A stretch of DNA of 8,004 bases from Prevotellaceae bacterium (GCA_031257655.1 JAIROF010000118.1:1-8004), one strand, 5' to 3'; shown: positions 1 to 5,692, numbered from the stretch's first letter. Translations and numbers: made by a program. Notes: generated from the sequence alone by a model not told the origin.

Positions 1-17
1 TTTACACCTAATTTTAA

Positions 18-169
18 CAACAAAACAACCTCAGTAGCCGAGAGAATAACAACCAACAATAACCTAATTACCTCATTATTAATGAAAATTGGAGACGAGC
101 AAATGGAAAATGAGGTAATGAGGTTGGATGTCGATTGGTTAACTAATTGCTACTGAGGTTGTTTTGTTG
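18..169. repeat. Long imperfect inverted repeat with 21-bp perfect arms
   Basis: Positions 18-38 and 149-169 are exact reverse complements over 21 bp. Nested inside, 61-77 and 109-125 are reverse complements at 16 of 17 positions. The DNA between the two arm pairs matches only weakly. The whole could fold into one hairpin of about 150 nt with a loop around 78-108. There is no transposase ORF inside and no obvious target-site duplication outside the arms. A MITE-like element or a structured RNA/attenuator are both possible; the sequence alone does not decide. Confidence 0.75.
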
Positions 170-194
170 GATAAATGAGGTTAAGAATGAGGTT
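109..194 (+). repeat. AATGAGGTT short direct repeats
   Basis: AATGAGGT(T/A) occurs at 109-117, 117-125 (overlapping the first by one base), 174-182 and 186-194. A related ACTGAGGTT lies in the right arm of the inverted repeat (152-160). The first two copies belong to the inner arm of the hairpin at 18-169, and the last two lie just outside it with a 12-bp period. This looks like degenerate intergenic repeat DNA. No binding protein can be named. Confidence 0.6.
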
Positions 195-279
195 CTTTGG
201 GCGCAAGCAAAATCTGCGAAAATTTGGCTAATTCTTTTTTTGGATGATGTCCTTATTCTATTAACACAAAAAAACACAT

Positions 280-312
280 TTTGTTGATTATCAAGTATTT
301 GCAATATTTTTG
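280..312 (+). promoter_or_regulatory. Candidate Bacteroidetes-type promoter upstream of the RND gene
   Basis: TATTTTTG at 305-312 fits the Bacteroidetes -7 consensus TAnnTTTG, and TTTG at 280-283 lies 21 bp upstream, compatible with the -33 element. A start near 319 would give a leader of about 230 nt containing the hairpin at 452-470 and the heptad array. AT-rich DNA produces such matches by chance, so this is tentative. Confidence 0.35.
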
Positions 313-451
313 TAAAATTAATACCTATTTGATCATTTGCCAATTAAAGTTCATATCAATAGATCATGGACACTACCCATGTTTGATTGATGTAATTCAT
401 AAACAAGTAAAAAACGGAGACACTGCGCAGAGAGCAGGTATCCGGGCAGTC

Positions 452-470
452 CCGCAGGGACGGCCTGCGG
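452..470. repeat. Small GC-rich hairpin
   Basis: CCGCAGG (452-458) and CCTGCGG (464-470) form a perfect 7-bp stem around a 5-nt loop. An alternative GTCCC/GGGAC stem overlaps it. No T-tract follows, so it is unlikely to be an intrinsic terminator. It resembles the small GC palindromes scattered in other intergenic parts of this window. Confidence 0.5.
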
Positions 471-488
471 AGGGAAATTGAGTACGCC

Positions 489-544
489 GTTTTTAGTTTT
501 TAGTTTTTAGTTTTTAGTTTTTAGTTCTTAGTTCTCAGTTCTCA
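489..544 (+). repeat. Heptanucleotide tandem array, 8 units (GTTTTTA to GTTCTCA)
   Basis: Eight contiguous 7-bp units: five GTTTTTA, one GTTCTTA, two GTTCTCA. Variation is ordered along the array, with the units nearest the gene the most diverged. The array ends 3 bp before the RND start codon and contains an in-frame TAG (515-517), which blocks any upstream extension of that gene. It occupies the place where a ribosome binding site and leader would lie. Confidence 0.95.
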
Positions 545-547
545 CCC

Positions 548-3500
548 ATGCGTACAGTTCTTGTTTTTTGCTGTTTGCTCATGTTGGGGTTGTTTCTGCT
601 GCCCCGTCTTCCGGTCAAGCTGAATCCGTCGCGGCGGGTTCCCACGGTGTATGTTTCGTTCAGCATGTGGGGTCAGTCGGCGCGGGTGGTAGAGTCGGAG
701 GTTACCTCCAAGCTCGAAGGGATGTTGGGCCGGGTTAAGGGCGTCAAAGAGCTCAGCTCCCAGTCGTCCAACGGGTGGGGCAGCGTGACGGTCCGCCTTT
801 CGGAGCACGCCGATCCCGACCTGGCGCGCTTTGAGATATCGACCATCATCCGTCATGCGTGGTCGTCGCTGCCGCAGGGCGTCAGCTATCCGCAGCTGTC
901 CATGTCGGGCACGTCCGACGAGGGGAGCTTTCCCTTTCTGCGCTACACCATCAACGCTCCCTTTTCGCCCATGCAGATAGAGGCGTACATCAACGACAAC
1001 CTGAAGCCGAAAATAGCGGAGGTGCGGGGCGTTGACCGCATCGACGTAACCGGCGCCAGCCGGATGGTCTACAAGCTGGAGTACGACTACGAGCAGCTGC
1101 AAAGCTTCGGGGTATCCCCGGATGACATCCGGGCGGCTGTTCAGGCCTGCCTGACCAAAGAGTTTTTCGGCGCCGGGAAGATTGCCGACGCAAGCGATGC
1201 CGAGCAGTGGATTCGCATCGCCTTAGCTGCGGAGAGCCGAGGGCAGGCCTTCGACCCCGCCCGGATACCGGTGCAGAGCAGCGAAGGCGCCATTATCCTG
1301 CTCGACCGGCTGGTGAAAACATCCTACGAAGAGGAGGAGGCGTCGAGCTACTTCCGCATCAACGGGCTGAACTCCATCTACCTCTCCATTACCGCAGCGG
1401 GCGATGCCAACCAGCTGGCTTTGAGCCGCCAGGTGCAGGATTTGCTGGAGGCCTACAGGGAGCACCTGCCTCCGGGCTACGAATTTCACCTGGCCTACGA
1501 CGCCGGAGAGTACATCGGCGCAGAGCTGCGCAAGATTTACTTCCGCTCGGGGCTGACGATTTTGATTCTCCTGTGCTTCATTTTCGCTATCTACCGGAGC
1601 TGGAAGCATTCGCTCCTGATACTGCTCTCCTTAGCCGCCACCCTGCTGGTTTCCGTTATCTTCTTTTACCTCTTTAAGGTGGAGATGCAGCTGTTTTCGC
1701 TCGCCGGGCTTACCATTTCGCTGACCTTGATTATCGACAACATTATTGTCATGTCCGACCAGCTGGTGCGGCGTGGGAACAAAAAAGTTTTTTTGGCCAT
1801 TCTCACCGCCACGCTCACCTCCGTCGGCTCGCTGGCGGTCATTCTTTTTATGGACGAGTCCATTCGGCGCAACCTGCAGGATTTTGCCTGGGTAATCATC
1901 ATCAACCTTACGGCATCGATGTTTGTGGCGTGGTTTTTGGCGCCGGCGCTGATAGCGCAGCTGGGCGTAGGCCCTAAGCGGAGGAGGGTAGGTCGCCTCC
2001 GGCAGCGGCAGCGGCGCTCCCCCAAGATTGCCTCCGGCGCGCTGCGGCGAATGTGGGTAGGCGTGAGGCGGAGGCTAAGGGGGAAGCGGCGCACCGTTTA
2101 CTTTGTCCGGGCCTACGCCGCCATGATATTCTTTATGCAGCGCAAAAAGGCGTGGTTTATCGCGCTGGTCATCCTGGGCTTCGGCTTGCCGGTTTTTCTG
2201 TTGCCCGAAAAGATAGAGGAGAAGACGACGAAAGGATTTTACGGCGTTTCGGTCGACGAGGGTTTGGGCTACTGGTCAAGGCTCTACAACCGGACGCTGG
2301 GGTCGACCTTTTACAAGGAGAAGGTGCGGCCTGTTTCGGATGTGGCGCTGGGAGGCGCCATGCGGCTGTTTGCCCAAAAGGTGCAAAACGGCTCCTACTC
2401 GTCGGGCGAGCGGGGCGAAACGTCGGTGCACGTTACCGCCTCCCTCCCCAACGGCGCCACCCGCGACCAGATGGACGTGCTCATGCGTAAGATGGAAAGC
2501 TACATTGGCCGGTATCCGGAGGTACGTCAGTTTGAGACGCAGATCGAAAGCGGGCAGCGGGCCAGCATCCGCATCTTATTTGTGAAGCGGCATCAGCGCA
2601 GCAGCTTCCCCTACCTGCTCAAGAGCAAAATCATCGGCAAGGCGCTGGAGCTGGGGGGTGGGAGCTGGGGCGTTTACGGGCTGGGCGACGGCTTTAGCAA
2701 CGACGTTAAGGAGCAGGCCGGCTCCTGCCGGATCAAGCTGCTGGGGTACAACTACGATGAGCTGATGGATTTGGCCATGTCCATGAAGGATAGCCTCCTG
2801 CAACACCGGCGGATAAAGGAGGTGACGGTCGATTCGAAGTTCAGCTGGTTTAAGAGCGACTACACCGAATATTTTTTCGACCTGAGCAAAGAGCGCCTGG
2901 CGCAGGCGTCGATTTTGCCCGTCGATTTGTTCGGCTCGCTGAAGCCGATGTTTGAAAGAAACGTTCACGTAGCCGACTGGCTGCACGACGACCGGATAGC
3001 GCCAGTCCGGCTGTTTTCGCGGCAGGCGTGGGCGATGGATGTCTGGGGGATGGAGAGCAACCTCGGCAAATCCGGCGGTCGAAGCTACAAGCTGAGCGAC
3101 ATTGCGCGGATAGCGAAGTGGACAGCTCCGCAGGATATTGCCAAAGAAAACCAGCAGTACCGCCTTTGCCTGCAGTACGAATACGTTGGCGCCTACCAGC
3201 AGTCGTGGAAGATGATGGAGCGCGCCGTTGAGCTCTTCAACCGGTCGGCCCCGCTGGGCTACCAGGCCGAAATCGACGCCTACCAATACTGGTGGGGCAA
3301 AGACGCCGCCACGCAGTACGGGCTTCTCCTCCTCATTGTCGCGATTATCTTTTTCATGGCCGGATTTTTGTTCAACTCCATGCGGCAGCCGCTGGTGGTA
3401 ATTTTCATCATTCCGGTTTCGTTTATCGGCCTCTTCCTCACCTTCTACTGGTTTGATCTGAGCTTTGACCAGGGCGGCTTTGCGGCGTTCATCCTTTTGG

Positions 3501-3835
3501 CGGCCTTGTCCGTCAACGCAAACATCTACGTGCTCAACGAGTACAACAACATCCGGAAGGCCAGGCCAGCCATCAAGCCGGTGCGCGCTTACATCAAAGC
3601 GTGGAATGTAAAGGTCAACCCGATTTTCCTGACCATCTTCTCTACCATACTCGGGTTTATTCCCTTCATGGTTGGCGAATACCGGGAGGCATTCTGGTTC
3701 CCGCTGGCTGCCGGAACGGTCGGCGGGCTGGTGTTTTCGTTTGTCGCGATATTCTTTTTCCTGCCCCTGTTCATGGGGGTGGGGCGAAGACGGAATGCAA
3801 AATGTAGAATGCAGAATGTAAAATGTAAAATGTAA
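548..3835 (+). CDS. RND-family efflux transporter permease (inner membrane)
   Basis: A 1095-residue proton-driven RND pump, expected to work as a trimer with a periplasmic adaptor and outer-membrane channel; neither partner is in the window. TM1 is at residues 4-18, followed by a large periplasmic porter domain (about 20-330). A five-helix membrane block follows (about 335-470), then an Arg-rich cytoplasmic loop (475-516), TM7 (about 535-552), a second porter domain (555-920) and the last helices (922-1078). TM4 reads LIIDNIIVMSD: Asp397 matches the first relay aspartate of AcrB and Asn398 replaces the second. The AcrB TM10 lysine position falls at about Asn990 (LSVNANIYVLNEYN). Motifs such as DQGGFAAF, SYSSGER and GYNYDEL match a Bacteroidetes RND subfamily as I recall it; the substrate is unknown. 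The N-terminus lacks the usual ~10-15 residues before TM1. The last ~13 residues are encoded by heptad repeats, whose TAA (3833-3835) is the stop. Confidence 0.93.
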   Translation: MRTVLVFCCLLMLGLFLLPRLPVKLNPSRRVPTVYVSFSMWGQSARVVESEVTSKLEGMLGRVKGVKELSSQSSNGWGSVTVRLSEHADPDLARFEISTIIRHAWSSLPQGVSYPQLSMSGTSDEGSFPFLRYTINAPFSPMQIEAYINDNLKPKIAEVRGVDRIDVTGASRMVYKLEYDYEQLQSFGVSPDDIRAAVQACLTKEFFGAGKIADASDAEQWIRIALAAESRGQAFDPARIPVQSSEGAIILLDRLVKTSYEEEEASSYFRINGLNSIYLSITAAGDANQLALSRQVQDLLEAYREHLPPGYEFHLAYDAGEYIGAELRKIYFRSGLTILILLCFIFAIYRSWKHSLLILLSLAATLLVSVIFFYLFKVEMQLFSLAGLTISLTLIIDNIIVMSDQLVRRGNKKVFLAILTATLTSVGSLAVILFMDESIRRNLQDFAWVIIINLTASMFVAWFLAPALIAQLGVGPKRRRVGRLRQRQRRSPKIASGALRRMWVGVRRRLRGKRRTVYFVRAYAAMIFFMQRKKAWFIALVILGFGLPVFLLPEKIEEKTTKGFYGVSVDEGLGYWSRLYNRTLGSTFYKEKVRPVSDVALGGAMRLFAQKVQNGSYSSGERGETSVHVTASLPNGATRDQMDVLMRKMESYIGRYPEVRQFETQIESGQRASIRILFVKRHQRSSFPYLLKSKIIGKALELGGGSWGVYGLGDGFSNDVKEQAGSCRIKLLGYNYDELMDLAMSMKDSLLQHRRIKEVTVDSKFSWFKSDYTEYFFDLSKERLAQASILPVDLFGSLKPMFERNVHVADWLHDDRIAPVRLFSRQAWAMDVWGMESNLGKSGGRSYKLSDIARIAKWTAPQDIAKENQQYRLCLQYEYVGAYQQSWKMMERAVELFNRSAPLGYQAEIDAYQYWWGKDAATQYGLLLLIVAIIFFMAGFLFNSMRQPLVVIFIIPVSFIGLFLTFYWFDLSFDQGGFAAFILLAALSVNANIYVLNEYNNIRKARPAIKPVRAYIKAWNVKVNPIFLTIFSTILGFIPFMVGEYREAFWFPLAAGTVGGLVFSFVAIFFFLPLFMGVGRRRNAKCRMQNVKCKM

Positions 3836-3932
3836 AATGTAAAATGTAAAATGCAAAATGTAGAATGCAGAATGCAGAATGCAGAATGCAGAATGCAGAA
3901 TGTAGAATGTAGAATGTAGAATGCAGAATGCA
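3793..3932 (+). repeat. Heptanucleotide tandem array, 20 units (RAATGYA)
   Basis: Twenty contiguous 7-bp units of consensus (A/G)AATG(C/T)A. Runs of AAATGTA dominate the first half and runs of GAATGCA/GAATGTA the second. The array overlaps the last 43 bp of the RND gene and stops 2 bp before the first hairpin of the next cluster. AAATGTA and GAATGTA units yield a stop codon once every 21 bp in any frame, whereas pure GAATGCA runs are open in all frames. On the minus strand the array gives a spurious low-complexity open frame (repeating CILHSAF-like peptide), which is not a gene. Confidence 0.96.
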
Positions 3933-3934
3933 AC

Positions 3935-4025
3935 GTAGCATGGGGTTTTACCCCATGCTACAAAATGCGCAAGGCCTTCAGCCTTGCTCCGCTCGGCGTA
4001 GCGTGGACGCTACGCCGAACGGGGC
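3935..4025. repeat. Cluster of three hairpins between convergent genes
   Basis: Hairpin 1: 3935-3946 pairs with 3950-3961 (12 bp, 3-nt loop). Hairpin 2: 3969-3975 pairs with 3981-3987 (7 bp, 5-nt loop). Hairpin 3: 3993-4004 pairs with 4007-4018 (12 bp), and with one mismatch and one G:T wobble the stem extends to 3986-4025. The cluster abuts the 20-unit heptad array and covers the 3' end of the minus-strand gene 3958-4290. It resembles REP-like palindromic repeats found between genes in Bacteroidetes. It could help end transcription from both sides, but no clear T-tract follows any stem. Confidence 0.85.
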
Positions 4026-4290
4026 TAACGCTATAAAAAAGGCTTGCCATGACGTTTCTTTTTCTACGTGGAGTGATTCTGTTGAAAAACAGGGCTGTTT
4101 TGTCATGTTTTGCCGTCATCGGTTTGCCCGAATAAACAGCCTCTTTTTTATCAGGGCTGTGGAAAAGCAGGATTCCCGAAAGAATCTCCTGCCTTTTTTC
4201 GTCTATTTCAGGATTTTCCAGTAGAATCCATTCGTCAGGATAGCTCCTTTTGATGTCGTTTATGCTGACCCTTTGCATCGTTGCTTCCAT
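3958..4290 (-). CDS. Small conserved-type hypothetical protein with repeat-derived tail
   Basis: 110 residues with no signal peptide or membrane segment. The start of the protein (MQRVSINDIKRSYPDEWILL, then ENPEID, ILSGILLFHSPDKK and AVYSGKP) resembles short Bacteroidetes proteins of unknown function that contain a 'YPDEWILL.NPEID' motif; I cannot assign a function. Two starts are possible: ATG at 4290, or ATG at 4278, which I slightly prefer because homologues as I recall begin MQRVS and GGAAG lies 5 nt upstream. A TAnnTTTG promoter motif lies at 4324-4331. About the last 22 residues (from residue 89) are encoded by the hairpin cluster at 3935-4025, so the native C-terminus has probably been replaced or extended by repeat DNA. 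It converges on the RND gene. Confidence 0.65.
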   Translation of the reverse strand: MEATMQRVSINDIKRSYPDEWILLENPEIDEKRQEILSGILLFHSPDKKEAVYSGKPMTAKHDKTALFFNRITPRRKRNVMASLFYSVSPVRRSVHATPSGARLKALRIL

Positions 4291-4323
4291 AATTCTTGCG
4301 TTTTAGCTGTAAATCATATGCGG

Positions 4324-4331
4324 CAAAGATA
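4324..4331 (-). promoter_or_regulatory. Candidate -7 promoter element (TATCTTTG)
   Basis: On the minus strand TATCTTTG matches the Bacteroidetes TAnnTTTG -7 consensus exactly. It lies 33 bp upstream of the ATG at 4290 and 45 bp upstream of the ATG at 4278, a normal leader length. The -33 region is a poor match. It would drive the small hypothetical gene. Confidence 0.5.
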
Positions 4332-4400
4332 GCAACTTTTTTCCACACCATGCTATTTTCTCATAGCCTGTTGCTTTTTCTTTGGAGCGGCATGTACGAG

Positions 4401-4431
4401 GCGCTACGAAAGTTCAGCGCTCGCGTAGCGC
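4401..4431. repeat. Hairpin across the hydrolase stop codon
   Basis: GCGCTACG (4401-4408) and CGTAGCGC (4424-4431) are perfect 8-bp reverse complements with a 15-nt loop holding the hydrolase stop codon (4414-4416). The CGTAGCG core also appears in hairpin 3 of the cluster at 3993-4018, so it may belong to the same repeat family. There is no T-tract, so a role as terminator is uncertain. Confidence 0.55.
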
Positions 4432-5028
4432 TATCTTCTCCGACCGCGACAGCCCTCCCGGGTTGCATCCCAGCTCGCCTTCGGGAATGGGGACGCCCAG
4501 CTTTTGGTAGTGCGCTACCCATGCCTCCGAAAGCTCACCGGTTGCGGGCGTTTTGAAGGTCATAGGCGCCAGCTCAAAAACCGGCGCTCCGCGGTTGGCA
4601 AACAAAAAGGCGTCGTAAACGAGCTCCGAGCAGTAGTACTTCCCGTTGCCGTACCGATACTCGCTATCGTAGGGCGCGCCCGTTTGCCGCACGGCAAAAG
4701 CCACCGCCTCCGGGATGAGCGCCCTGTACTCCTCCTTCAGCCTGCCCACTGCGGCTATGCCTCCCCGCTGCACAAAGCTGTCTATGGGGGTGAGGCGTAC
4801 GCCTTTTCCCGCCGCTTCTACCACCCACCAGCCTCCGCTGCTGTAGGTCGCCACCATGCCTACGTGCGAAAAGCTGCGCCCACCGGCGCCCGTCGTCACC
4901 TCCGTGATGGCGCTGCTCAGGCCGCCGCTCCCCGACTGAAACAGCAGGTCGCCGGCTTGCAGCTCAAGGCTCGACGCGCTGCGGCAGCCGTAGTGCAGCA
5001 GCGCAAGAATAAAAAGAATGTTTCGCAT
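4414..5028 (-). CDS. YiiX/YebB-like NlpC/P60-superfamily cysteine hydrolase, exported
   Basis: A 204-residue member of the circularly permuted papain-like NlpC/P60 group (YiiX/YebB type). In this group the histidine precedes the cysteine: His55 in FSHVGMV and Cys133 in YYCSELVYDAF are the predicted catalytic pair, with the start of the fold at LQAGDLLFQ (23-31) and WWVVEAA (67-73) between them. The end of the protein (VPIPEGELGCNPGGLSRSE, 179-197) is also typical of the family. The N-terminus is a short hydrophobic signal (4-11) followed by Cys15 in HYGC, a poor but possible lipobox; export to the periplasm or a lipid-anchored envelope location is likely. Substrates in this group are amide bonds in peptidoglycan peptides or acyl lipids; which applies is unknown. 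The ATG at 5028 is supported by AAGGAG 9 nt upstream. It lies 96 bp downstream of hicB on the same strand and may be co-transcribed. Confidence 0.87.
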   Translation of the reverse strand: MRNILFILALLHYGCRSASSLELQAGDLLFQSGSGGLSSAITEVTTGAGGRSFSHVGMVATYSSGGWWVVEAAGKGVRLTPIDSFVQRGGIAAVGRLKEEYRALIPEAVAFAVRQTGAPYDSEYRYGNGKYYCSELVYDAFLFANRGAPVFELAPMTFKTPATGELSEAWVAHYQKLGVPIPEGELGCNPGGLSRSEKIALRER

Positions 5029-5030
5029 AG

Positions 5031-5066
5031 TATTTTTCTCCTTTTTCGCTATATTTTTCTCCTTTT
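5031..5066 (-). promoter_or_regulatory. Duplicated ribosome-binding-site segment before the hydrolase
   Basis: The 15-bp sequence TATTTTTCTCCTTTT (plus strand) occurs at 5031-5045 and again at 5052-5066. On the minus strand each copy carries AAGGAG. The proximal one (5038-5043) is 9 nt from the ATG at 5028 and is the likely functional site. The distal copy has no start codon at a suitable distance. Confidence 0.75.
5040..5057. repeat. 18-bp direct repeat, copy 1
   Basis: CCTTTTTCGCTATATTTT is repeated exactly at 5780-5797 in the same orientation. This copy lies in the leader of the hydrolase, overlapping its ribosome binding site region; the other spans the receptor stop codon. The two copies bracket the hicA-remnant/hicB segment. 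Confidence 0.85.
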
Positions 5067-5076
5067 GGCAGCTGCC

Positions 5077-5093
5077 TGCGGCATGACGCCGCA
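5077..5093. repeat. Small hairpin in the hicB-hydrolase gap
   Basis: TGCGGC (5077-5082) and GCCGCA (5088-5093) form a perfect 6-bp stem with a 5-nt loop, next to the palindrome GGCAGCTGCC (5067-5076). It starts about 32 nt past the hicB stop. No T-tract follows on the minus strand, so read-through into the hydrolase is plausible. Confidence 0.45.
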
Positions 5094-5124
5094 GCGTACC
5101 GCCGGTAAAGGCGCCGAGCAGACG

Positions 5125-5535
5125 CTACAGCGCCACGTTTATCAGCTCCTGGCCAAGCCCTCGAAGCGCCCGGATGATTTTTTCGCGCTGCGCAGGGCGT
5201 GGCTTTTTTAGGCCTGTGGCGTAGAGCCACAGGCGTTTTTCATTTATGCCGCTCAGCCGCGCGATGGCGGCTTTTGTCAAAATGCCGTCGTAGGTTGCCG
5301 GCAGCGCTGGGGTATCCAGCTTGTAAACCAGCTCGTATTCGCCACTAAAGGCGTCGGGAATGGGGTCGCCATCCTCGCGCATGCTGCTCAGGTGCATGGC
5401 TACCGCCGCTTCCATGTTTTTGCGCACCTCCTTAAACGACGAGGCAACGGCAACGCAACCCGGCAGGATGTCTATGCTTGCGCCATACCCGCCTTCAAAG
5501 GCTACGTCAACTACAATTTTCTCCATAGTACTCAT
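5125..5535 (-). CDS. hicB: HicB-family antitoxin, apparently orphaned
   Basis: A 136-residue protein with the two-part layout of HicB antitoxins. The N-terminal domain (about 5-72) has VAFEGGYGASIDILPGCVAVASSF, the expected beta strands, and an EVRKNMEAAVAMHLSSMREDGDPIP helix and turn. The C-terminal helix-turn-helix (about 84-131) has LTKAAIARLSGINEKRLWLYATG followed by KKPRPAQREKIIRAL. In the family the first domain binds and blocks the HicA RNase toxin, and the DNA-binding domain represses the hicAB promoter. The toxin gene normally lies just upstream; here only a frameshifted C-terminal fragment is seen (5575-5692). ATG at 5535 and ATG at 5526 (MEKIVV) are both possible; the GGAAGG 7 nt before 5535 favours the first, although it sits inside a hairpin stem (5542-5570). 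Confidence 0.88.
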   Translation of the reverse strand: MSTMEKIVVDVAFEGGYGASIDILPGCVAVASSFKEVRKNMEAAVAMHLSSMREDGDPIPDAFSGEYELVYKLDTPALPATYDGILTKAAIARLSGINEKRLWLYATGLKKPRPAQREKIIRALRGLGQELINVAL

Positions 5536-5541
5536 TTTTTT

Positions 5542-5570
5542 ACCTTCCCCTCCTTGCGGGAGGGGAAGGT
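5542..5570. repeat. 12-bp-stem hairpin just before hicB
   Basis: ACCTTCCCCTCC (5542-5553) and GGAGGGGAAGGT (5559-5570) pair perfectly with a 5-nt loop. In a minus-strand transcript the 3' arm contains the only purine-rich ribosome-binding-like sequence before the hicB ATG (7-13 nt away), so the stem could hide it. The palindrome is of a type often scattered between genes in Bacteroidetes, and has probably been inserted between hicA and hicB. No terminator T-tract follows on the minus strand. Confidence 0.8.
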
Positions 5571-5574
5571 TGGG

Positions 5575-5692
5575 TTAACTTACTTCTTTGATTTTTATCC
5601 CCCGATTGCTTCTCAATCGTGGCTAATGTTTTCGTGGGTATCGGCGTTGATAGCTTGCCGGACGATATACAAGTAAAAATGCTCCTTGTGTG
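5575..5692 (-). pseudogene. hicA: Remnant of a HicA toxin gene (C-terminal part, frameshifted)
   Basis: The minus-strand frame starting at 5692 reads HTRSIFTCISSGKLSTPIPT, then KTLATIEKQSG, and then shifts at a run of five G (plus-strand CCCCC, 5599-5603). If that run had four G, the frame would continue IKIKEVS and stop at TAA (5575-5577). The string PIPTKTLATIEKQSGIK closely resembles the C-terminus of HicA mRNA interferases, which usually end in an 'IP..TLKSIEKQAGI' helix, and the position directly before hicB is where hicA belongs. A stop codon (5693-5695) precedes the fragment, and the N-terminal part with the double-stranded-RNA-binding-like fold and catalytic His is not found. Recognition is by eye on about 35 residues, so confidence is moderate. 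Confidence 0.5.

Larger units (their letters stand above)
195..488. other. AT-rich non-coding stretch
   Basis: No convincing gene is seen here. The short open frames (for example 281-481 +, 66 codons) lack a recognisable domain and a credible ribosome binding site, and end in GC-rich hairpin DNA. The stretch contains a candidate promoter (280-312) and a small hairpin (452-470), described separately. Confidence 0.6.

Noticed and set aside
281..481. 66-codon plus-strand open frame
   Set aside because: No domain, no ribosome binding site, AT-rich start and a tail encoded by GC hairpin DNA.
542..1102. 186-codon minus-strand open frame, and other overlapping frames within 990-2585
   Set aside because: These are shadows of the RND coding frame with composition typical of out-of-frame translation and no family resemblance.
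2576..3856. 426-codon open frame on the minus strand
   Set aside because: It lies antisense to the well-supported RND gene, has no recognisable domain, and begins in the heptad array with low-complexity sequence. GC-rich codon use opens the antisense frame.
3793..3932. CRISPR array
   Set aside because: The 7-bp units are contiguous with no spacers, and no cas genes are present.
3589..3933. Minus-strand open frame with repeating CILHSAF-like peptide
   Set aside because: It is a translation of a 7-bp tandem repeat that happens to lack stops on that strand; not a repeat protein.
3935..4025. Bidirectional intrinsic terminator
   Set aside because: The stems are strong and the place is right, but no run of T follows any stem on either strand, so I list it as a repeat cluster instead.
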